Shown here piece by piece: positions 59,901 through 64,000 of a DNA stretch of 64,000 nucleotides (position 1 is its first letter; each line of letters starts with the position of its first letter). The notes under the pieces were generated by a model that was given only the letters and a program-made list of their open reading frames with translations, made no database searches and was not told the origin of the DNA. Source of the stretch: Polaribacter butkevichii (lineage in GTDB: Bacteria > Bacteroidota > Bacteroidia > Flavobacteriales > Flavobacteriaceae); contig NZ_CP150661.1 of assembly GCF_038024105.1 (NCBI RefSeq), forward strand, positions 2,933,001 through 2,997,000, written 5' to 3'. Made by a program: the position numbers and the translations under genes.

Positions 59901-60296
59901 TTTAATACCTCTGTTTCTACCTTTATGATTGCTGTAAATGAGTTAACTGCTTTAAAATGTAATAAACGTGCAATTTTAGAACCTTTAGTAATTCTGGTTT
60001 CTCCGTATGCACCACATATTGCAGAAGAATTATGGAGTTTGTTAGGAAATAATGAATCTATTTCTACGGCAGATTTCCCTGTTTTTGAGCCAAGTCATTT
60101 GGTAGAAAGTGCTAAAAATTACCCAATTTCTTTTAACGGGAAAATGCGTTTTACATTAGAACTTCCTTTAGATTTATCTAAAGAAGAAATAGAAAAAGTA
60201 GTAATGGAAAACGAAAAAACAATTGCTCAGTTAGAAGGTAAAGCTCCTAAGAAAGTAATTATTGTTCCTGGTAAAATTATAAACATTGTAATCTAA
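56931..60296 (+). CDS. leuS: Leucyl-tRNA synthetase with an inserted DUF559 domain
   Basis: 1121 residues; E. coli LeuRS has 860 and I expect about 950 in this phylum. HIGH motif HVGHPLGY (48-55), Bacteroidota-type insertion (GNTTVNAVCDED, about 165-205), VNWCPALGTVLAND, editing domain entry IDVFTTRPDTIYG (432-444) and KMSKS (896-900): the synthetase is complete. Residues about 297-430, between GAMVTFDV and that entry, are extra. Of these, 316-405 match DUF559: LRQNLSKAETVLW, KFRKKYTIGTFLVDYVC (D352), LIVEF (E363), GFNVVRFTNEEV. DUF559 is a Vsr/restriction-endonuclease-like fold; the usual DG-xx-H after the Glu is SG with a deletion, so nuclease activity is doubtful. The frame is open through it. 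A second unusual segment (about 774-840, with NGCGCSDE) precedes KMSKS. Confidence 0.93.
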   Translation: MQYNHLDIEKKWQKFWAENQTFKADNKSEKPKYYVLDMFPYPSGAGLHVGHPLGYIASDIYARYKRHKGFNVLHPQGYDSFGLPAEQYAIQTGQHPAKTTEENVATYRRQLDTIGFSFDWSREVRTSSPEYYKWTQWIFIQLFNSWYNKDTDKAEDVSTLISIFKKEGNTTVNAVCDEDIQTFSADEWKALSTKEQEEILLQYRLTFLSDTEVNWCPALGTVLANDEIVNGVSERGGHPVIRKKMTQWSMRISAYAQRLLDGLEKIDWPQPLKDSQTNWIGKSVGAMVTFDVANGSEKVSSEVKLSYKELEALKELRQNLSKAETVLWNELKNKKGASKFRKKYTIGTFLVDYVCVAKNLIVEFSGKEDEAARDLYFASEGFNVVRFTNEEVLENVLKVVTAINSAIQFPKKIEKTESEKNVTSSAVEKTYKIDVFTTRPDTIYGVSFMTLAPEHELVSKITTDAQKAEVEAYIAATAKRSERDRMADVKTISGAFTGAYAIHPFSGEKVQIWIGDYVLANYGTGAVMAVPCGDQRDYDFAKHFGIPIPNIFEDVDISEAAHTGKDGTKIANSDFLSGLKYKKALKLAIFEMEKRGFGYGKVNYRLRDAVFSRQRYWGEPFPVYYKDGMPQMIDAEHLPIVLPEVEKYLPTEDGKPPLGNATEWAWDSRGKKVVSNDKLKNKTVYPLELNTMPGWAGSSWYFNRYMDATNANEFASKENLDYWKEVDLYIGGSEHATGHLLYARFWQKFLFDKGIVPVDEFAKKLINQGMILGTSAFVYKATAFVQNGCGCSDEKSMDDVLEKIPTVFVSKNSFTTDDEFETVVKNYLLDNKFLDPNFADLVMITKTALHVDVSLVNASDELDVDAFKNHALNSDYKNAEFILEDGAYKVGREVEKMSKSKYNVVNPDAICEEYGADSLRLFEMFLGPLEQAKPWKTSGISGVSSFLKKLWKLYFNGENFDVSDAAPTKDELKTLHKTIKKVEDDIENFSFNTSVSTFMIAVNELTALKCNKRAILEPLVILVSPYAPHIAEELWSLLGNNESISTADFPVFEPSHLVESAKNYPISFNGKMRFTLELPLDLSKEEIEKVVMENEKTIAQLEGKAPKKVIIVPGKIINIVI
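58193..58217 (+). repeat. 25-bp dispersed repeat inside leuS
   Basis: TGTCACTTCGAGCGCAGTCG plus AGAAG, itself with the inverted arms CTTCGA and TCGAGAAG. It is identical to 61638-61662. Here it is read as VTSSAVEK near the end of the leuS insertion. Confidence 0.85.
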
Positions 60297-60332
60297 TACA
60301 CGTAAGGGGTGCTTTTGTATTAGCTTGTTTTT

Positions 60333-60427
60333 GTCATTCCGAACGAAGAATTGAAGAGGAATCTCATAAAGAGAATAACTGTTTTTATGAGATTTCTCAA
60401 TCGCAAAAAAGCTTATTTAGAAATGAC
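60333..60427. repeat. REP-like palindromic element after leuS
   Basis: GTCATTCCGAACGAAGAATT on the left, AGAAATGAC on the right, with an inner inverted pair (GAATCTCATAAA / TTTATGAGATTTC). It shares AGATTTCTCAATCGC with 7641-7790 and 7877-8027. Confidence 0.7.
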
Positions 60428-60463
60428 AAATGATGTAATTCATATATTAGAAAAATATAAACA

Positions 60464-60721
60464 GTGATAGATTTACACGAAGTTATTGGTTTAGTTGCAG
60501 CCGTTTTTACTACAACATCATTTTTACCGCAAGTTTTTAAAACATACAAAACAAAAGATACCTCTGGGCTTTCTTTATCGATGTATATAATCTTCTTTAT
60601 TGGAGTTCTTTTGTGGTTAATTTATGGTGTTTGGATAAACAGTTTATCAATAATTTTAGCTAATTTAATTACCGCTATTCTAACCTTATACCTTTTAGTA
60701 ATGAAGATTAAGTATAAGTAA
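60464..60721 (+). CDS. SemiSWEET sugar transporter
   Basis: 85 residues, GTG start. Three membrane helices (about 5-25, 38-58, 62-82), the first with the PQ-loop motif FLPQV, then KTKDTSGLSL, matching bacterial SemiSWEETs of about 85-95 residues. These act as dimers and carry sugars down gradients. The substrate is not predictable. Confidence 0.88.
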   Translation: MIDLHEVIGLVAAVFTTTSFLPQVFKTYKTKDTSGLSLSMYIIFFIGVLLWLIYGVWINSLSIILANLITAILTLYLLVMKIKYK

Positions 60722-60744
60722 GAAGATAAATTTTATAAATAATT

Positions 60745-60778
60745 AAAAGTCATTACAGCATTTGTAATGGCTTTTTTA
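60745..60778 (+). terminator. Terminator after the SemiSWEET gene
   Basis: AAAAGTCATTACA, loop GCATT, TGTAATGGCTTTT with a T run. It overlaps an in-frame ATG at 60767, one reason to start the next gene at 60800. Confidence 0.75.
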
Positions 60779-60799
60779 TTTAACTACCTTGTCAACGTA

Positions 60800-61888
60800 A
60801 TGAGTGTAACAAAAAAGCAACTTTTTAAACGTCAAATTACTTTGTCAGAAATTGGTGAAGTTGGGCAAGAAAAACTACAAAAAGCATCTGTTTTAGTGGT
60901 TGGTTGTGGCGGATTAGGAAGTCCGATTGCAGTGTATTTAGCCGCAAGCGGAATTGGGAAAATTCATCTCGTAGATTTTGATACAGTTGACGCTTCTAAT
61001 TTACACAGACAAGTTTTTTATGCTTTAGCAGATGTTGGCAAATCTAAAGCAGCAGTTTTATCAGAATTTATAAAAAAAAGAGTGGCTTTTACAGTAGTCA
61101 GTTTTACCAACAAGCCAATTACTAAAGAAAATGTTTTTGAGCTGATTTCTATTTTTGATATTATTGTTGATGGTACCGATTCTTTGCCTACAAAATACCT
61201 GTTGAATGATGCTTGTGTTATTAAAAATAAGCCATTGGTTTATGGTTCTTTGTATAAGTTTGATGGCTATGTAGCTACTTTTAATGTTTTACAAAAAGAC
61301 GGAAGTTATTCAGCCAATTTAAGAGATGCTTTTCCAGAAATGGCAACTGATGTTCCTAATTGTTCAGAAGCGGGAACTATGAACGCTATTGTTGGTCTCA
61401 TTGCTACGCAACAAGTAAATGAAGTTTTAAAATTGATAACAGGTATTGGGAAACCGTTAGCAAATGAATTATTGATTTACAATTCGCTTCAAAATACACA
61501 ATTAAAAATGAAGTTAAAGCCAACTGTTTTAAAAGAAAAGATTTCAAATTTATTTAAAATACAAACCTATTTTGATGCGGCTTGTACTCTTCAAAATTCA
61601 GATTTGCAAATATCATCAAAAGAACTAAAAGAACAATTGTCACTTCGAGCGCAGTCGAGAAGTTTAGAGTTAATAGCTGTTTTACCCAATTTAAAATTGC
61701 CTTTTAAAGTAGATCAAACAATTCCTATTCAAGAATTTGATGTAGAGAAAATGGAGGTAGATTTTGCTAAAACCTACATTATGGTTTGTCAAAGAGGAAT
61801 TAATAGTTACAGAGCAACAAAAATGTTAAAGAAAAAATATCCAACCTTAACTGTTTTAAGTTTATCTGGAGGAATATCTGGTTATTAG
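60800..61888 (+). CDS. HesA/MoeB/ThiF-family adenylyltransferase with rhodanese-like C-terminus
   Basis: 362 residues from ATG 60800. The E1-like domain (about 1-240) has RQITLSEIGEVGQEKL, ATP-binding VVGCGGLGSPIAVYLAASG, DFDTVDASNLHRQ, and PNCSEAGTMNAIVG. The rhodanese-like end (about 270-362) keeps an active-site-like cysteine loop (MVCQRGINSYRAT), but its DVRE-type strand is changed to LELIAVLPNLK. Such fusions activate sulfur-carrier proteins for molybdopterin, thiamine or thiolation; no such genes are beside it, so the pathway is open. A 25-bp dispersed repeat lies in frame between ELKEQL and LELIAV. Confidence 0.87.
   Translation: MSVTKKQLFKRQITLSEIGEVGQEKLQKASVLVVGCGGLGSPIAVYLAASGIGKIHLVDFDTVDASNLHRQVFYALADVGKSKAAVLSEFIKKRVAFTVVSFTNKPITKENVFELISIFDIIVDGTDSLPTKYLLNDACVIKNKPLVYGSLYKFDGYVATFNVLQKDGSYSANLRDAFPEMATDVPNCSEAGTMNAIVGLIATQQVNEVLKLITGIGKPLANELLIYNSLQNTQLKMKLKPTVLKEKISNLFKIQTYFDAACTLQNSDLQISSKELKEQLSLRAQSRSLELIAVLPNLKLPFKVDQTIPIQEFDVEKMEVDFAKTYIMVCQRGINSYRATKMLKKKYPTLTVLSLSGGISGY
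61638..61662 (+). repeat. 25-bp dispersed repeat inside the ThiF/rhodanese gene
   Basis: Base-for-base the same as 58193-58217, here read in a different frame as LSLRAQSRS. It is placed just after the first helix of the rhodanese-like domain. Confidence 0.85.
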
Positions 61889-61889
61889 A

Positions 61890-62369
61890 GTGAAAAGTAA
61901 AGGTGTTTTAAAGATTGTTTCTGTAAAAAGAGCTTGGTATGAGCGTCTTTTAGCAGCTGTTTTTTATGCAGCAACTGTAAATGTGATTTTTTTGTTTTAT
62001 TTAAATAATTCGGTTTCTTTTACAGAGAAATATTATATCAAAAGTTTAAGGCTTTTATCATCTTTAATTTTTGTTTTTAGTTTTGGAGTTCGTTTTTCTT
62101 ATTTGGTAAATCATCATTTTAATTTTGATTTAATGAAGTATCGAATTTATTGGTCTGTTGGACCTTTTGGTTTTGGGAAATGGCAAGACTTTAAAAAATT
62201 AGACAGAGTTTCTACGTTTTTAAATAAAAGAAAAGAATGCGAAGTTAATATTTGGGATGTTAAAAATAAAAGATATAGAATTGCCGTTTTTGATGAAATT
62301 GATAATGCTGTTATTTATGGTAGAGATTTAGCCAAAAACTTAGAAATTAAATTTTTAGAAAGAAATTAA
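61890..62369 (+). CDS. Small membrane protein, function unknown
   Basis: 159 residues with GTG start, one base after the ThiF stop codon, so coupled to it. Two membrane helices (about 18-38 and 55-72), then a soluble basic domain (about 80-159) with WSVGPFGFGKWQDFKKLDRV and a strand-rich end, recalling a small PH-like fold. No confident family. Confidence 0.65.
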   Translation: MKSKGVLKIVSVKRAWYERLLAAVFYAATVNVIFLFYLNNSVSFTEKYYIKSLRLLSSLIFVFSFGVRFSYLVNHHFNFDLMKYRIYWSVGPFGFGKWQDFKKLDRVSTFLNKRKECEVNIWDVKNKRYRIAVFDEIDNAVIYGRDLAKNLEIKFLERN

Positions 62370-62373
62370 AAGA

Positions 62374-64000
62374 ATGAAAACCCCTGTAGATTTTTATAGT
62401 CAAGAAAAGTTAGCATTAGAAAAAGAAGCAACCATTTTAAAACGTAAATCGGTAAACTTAAGTGTTTTTAGATTTGCTGTTTTTTTAACAACATGCTTTC
62501 TAGTGTATCTAACTTTTGGTAGTTATCCGGATGTTTTTATCATCGCTTTTTTAGGGATTTTATTATTTGGTTTTTTGGTAGTAAAACAGGTTATTTTACA
62601 GAGAAAACGAGCTATTGTTAAAGCTAAGGTTAACATTAATAATACAGAACTAGAGGTTTTAAATAGAAATTTTCATCATTTAGAATCTGGAGAGGAATTT
62701 GTAAACCCAACGCATTATTATAGTAATGATATCGATTTGTTTGGTGTTGGTTCGTTTTTTCAATTTGCAAATAGAACGGTTACAAATGAAGGGAAAAAAC
62801 TGCTTGCAAATACGTTTACAGAAAACAAAACAGACGGAATTGTAGAGAAACAAAATACGATTAAAGAATTAGCTACAAAAGTAACTTGGAGGCAGCATTT
62901 TTCTGCTTTGGCAAGTTTAATAACCACAAAAGATACGTCTGGTTTTATTGTAAATTGGATTCAGAATTATACAGCAGTTTTACCTGCTTTTTTAAAGGGA
63001 GTACAAATTGGTTTTTCGGTAGTTTCTTTAGTTTTAATTAGTTTAATTTCTTTTGGATTTGTTTCGTTTACTTATTTAATTCTTTGGTTTTTTGTTGGAC
63101 TATTTATCACAGCAGCATTTGTTAAAAAAACAAGTAATTTATATACGGATACTGATAAAGTAAGAGAAACTTTTAAGCAATATCACGTATTGTTAAATGA
63201 AATTGAAAACGAAAAATTTACTTCTAAAGTTTTAGTAGAAAAACAAGCAATTATTAATTCGGAGAGTAAAAAAGCTTCTACAATTTTTAAAGAGTTTTCT
63301 AAAGTTTTAGATGGATTTGACCAACGTAATAATATTTTAATTTCTGTTGTTGGTAATGGACTTTTTTTATCTGAAATCTTTAATGCTTGCAGAGTAGAAA
63401 AATGGATTACTACCTACAAGCACACGGTAGAAAAATGGTTTTCTGTGGTGGCTTTTTTTGATGCTCAGAATTCTTTAGCAAACTTTCATTTTAACCACAC
63501 AAAGTTTGTGTTTCCAGAAATTACTGCTGAAAAGGGAGTTATAGCATCTACTAATTTAGGACATCCTTTATTAAAGGTTGATAAAAGAATTGACAACGAT
63601 TTTACTATTGATAAAGAACAATTTTTTATTGTTACTGGTGCAAACATGGCTGGAAAAAGTACTTTTTTAAGAACTATTTCTTTATCTATTGTAATGGCAA
63701 ATTGTGGTTTGCCCGTGTGTGCAGAAAGTTTTAAATATGCGCCCATAAAATTGATTACAAGTATGCGAACTACAGATTCTTTAACTGAAGATGAATCGTA
63801 TTTTTATTCTGAATTAAAGCGTTTAAAGTTTATTGTTGATGAAATTAAAACAACAGATTATTTTATCATTTTAGATGAGATTTTAAAAGGAACTAACAGT
63901 AAAGACAAAGCAATTGGTTCTAAAAAGTTTGTAGAGAAATTGACAAAATCTAAGTCAACTGGAATTATTGCAACACACGATGTTAGTTTATGTGAACTAG
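62374..64000 (+). CDS. Membrane MutS-family ATPase (5' part; runs off the window)
   Basis: 542 codons are visible with no stop. Two hydrophobic pairs (about 30-70 and 210-255) mark a membrane protein. The MutS-type ATPase has Walker A TGANMAGKSTFLRT (about residues 423-436), the SELKRL stretch and Walker B FIILDEILKGTNSKD (about 498-512). There is no mismatch-recognition domain or Smr domain in view, so it is neither MutS nor typical MutS2. Such proteins of about 590 residues are common in Bacteroidota; the role is unknown. It starts 4 bp after the preceding gene. Confidence 0.85.
   Translation, partial: MKTPVDFYSQEKLALEKEATILKRKSVNLSVFRFAVFLTTCFLVYLTFGSYPDVFIIAFLGILLFGFLVVKQVILQRKRAIVKAKVNINNTELEVLNRNFHHLESGEEFVNPTHYYSNDIDLFGVGSFFQFANRTVTNEGKKLLANTFTENKTDGIVEKQNTIKELATKVTWRQHFSALASLITTKDTSGFIVNWIQNYTAVLPAFLKGVQIGFSVVSLVLISLISFGFVSFTYLILWFFVGLFITAAFVKKTSNLYTDTDKVRETFKQYHVLLNEIENEKFTSKVLVEKQAIINSESKKASTIFKEFSKVLDGFDQRNNILISVVGNGLFLSEIFNACRVEKWITTYKHTVEKWFSVVAFFDAQNSLANFHFNHTKFVFPEITAEKGVIASTNLGHPLLKVDKRIDNDFTIDKEQFFIVTGANMAGKSTFLRTISLSIVMANCGLPVCAESFKYAPIKLITSMRTTDSLTEDESYFYSELKRLKFIVDEIKTTDYFIILDEILKGTNSKDKAIGSKKFVEKLTKSKSTGIIATHDVSLCEL

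Noticed and set aside
60767..60799. Upstream ATG for the ThiF/rhodanese gene
   Set aside because: Lies in the arm and T run of the preceding terminator; MSVTKKQLFKRQITLSEIG fits the family start.

Overview
The window is AT-rich chromosomal DNA from a marine-type member of the Bacteroidota, most likely Flavobacteriaceae close to Polaribacter or Tenacibaculum. The support is a giant adhesin with a type IX secretion (T9SS) sorting tail, promoters of the TTTG-N19-TAnnTTTG kind, the Bacteroidota form of LeuRS, a class II IlvC, and Flavobacteria-style dispersed palindromic repeats. The genus is inferred; the family is fairly safe.

Layout. Bases 1-12.1 kb hold housekeeping and envelope genes: an orphan PLP enzyme, polA with a small partner gene, a membrane metallophosphoesterase, a thioredoxin-fold protein without its cysteines, a 0.87-kb graveyard of nested small repeats, a NodB deacetylase and a DUF2723 membrane protein. 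A tRNA-Gln with a textbook promoter and terminator follows. From 12.4 to 31.7 kb lies a cell-surface locus: a one-protein TPR/histidine kinase/receiver/AraC regulator, a truncated paralogue, a 4148-residue thrombospondin-type-3 protein containing 1.4-kb near-identical tandem DNA repeats, a small zinc-ribbon membrane protein, an OmpA-family protein and a BamE-like small protein.

From 31.7 to 48.5 kb is a block for aspartate-family and branched-chain amino acids: thrA-thrB-thrC on the minus strand, and leuA, leuB, ilvD, ilvB, ilvN, ilvC, ilvA on the plus strand. thr and ilv each have a short leader peptide rich in the regulating amino acids (Thr/Ile for thr; Ile/Val for ilv). The ilv leader is followed by a canonical terminator with an alternative pairing partner. 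These are transcription attenuators that an ORF-only annotation would miss. leuC and leuD are not in the window.

From 48.6 to 64 kb are a GapN-type aldehyde dehydrogenase, a double universal stress protein, the rimP-nusA-infB operon behind a leader hairpin, an outer-membrane barrel, leuS, a SemiSWEET, a ThiF/rhodanese protein, a small membrane protein and the start of a membrane MutS-like ATPase running off the end.

Most notable: LeuRS (1121 residues) carries a DUF559 (Vsr/restriction-endonuclease-like) domain inserted just before the editing domain. The inserted segment also contains a 25-bp dispersed repeat found again, identical but in another reading frame, inside the ThiF/rhodanese gene about 3.4 kb away. 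Dispersed repeats have therefore been absorbed into coding sequence here, and another repeat family supplies the stop codon of leuB.
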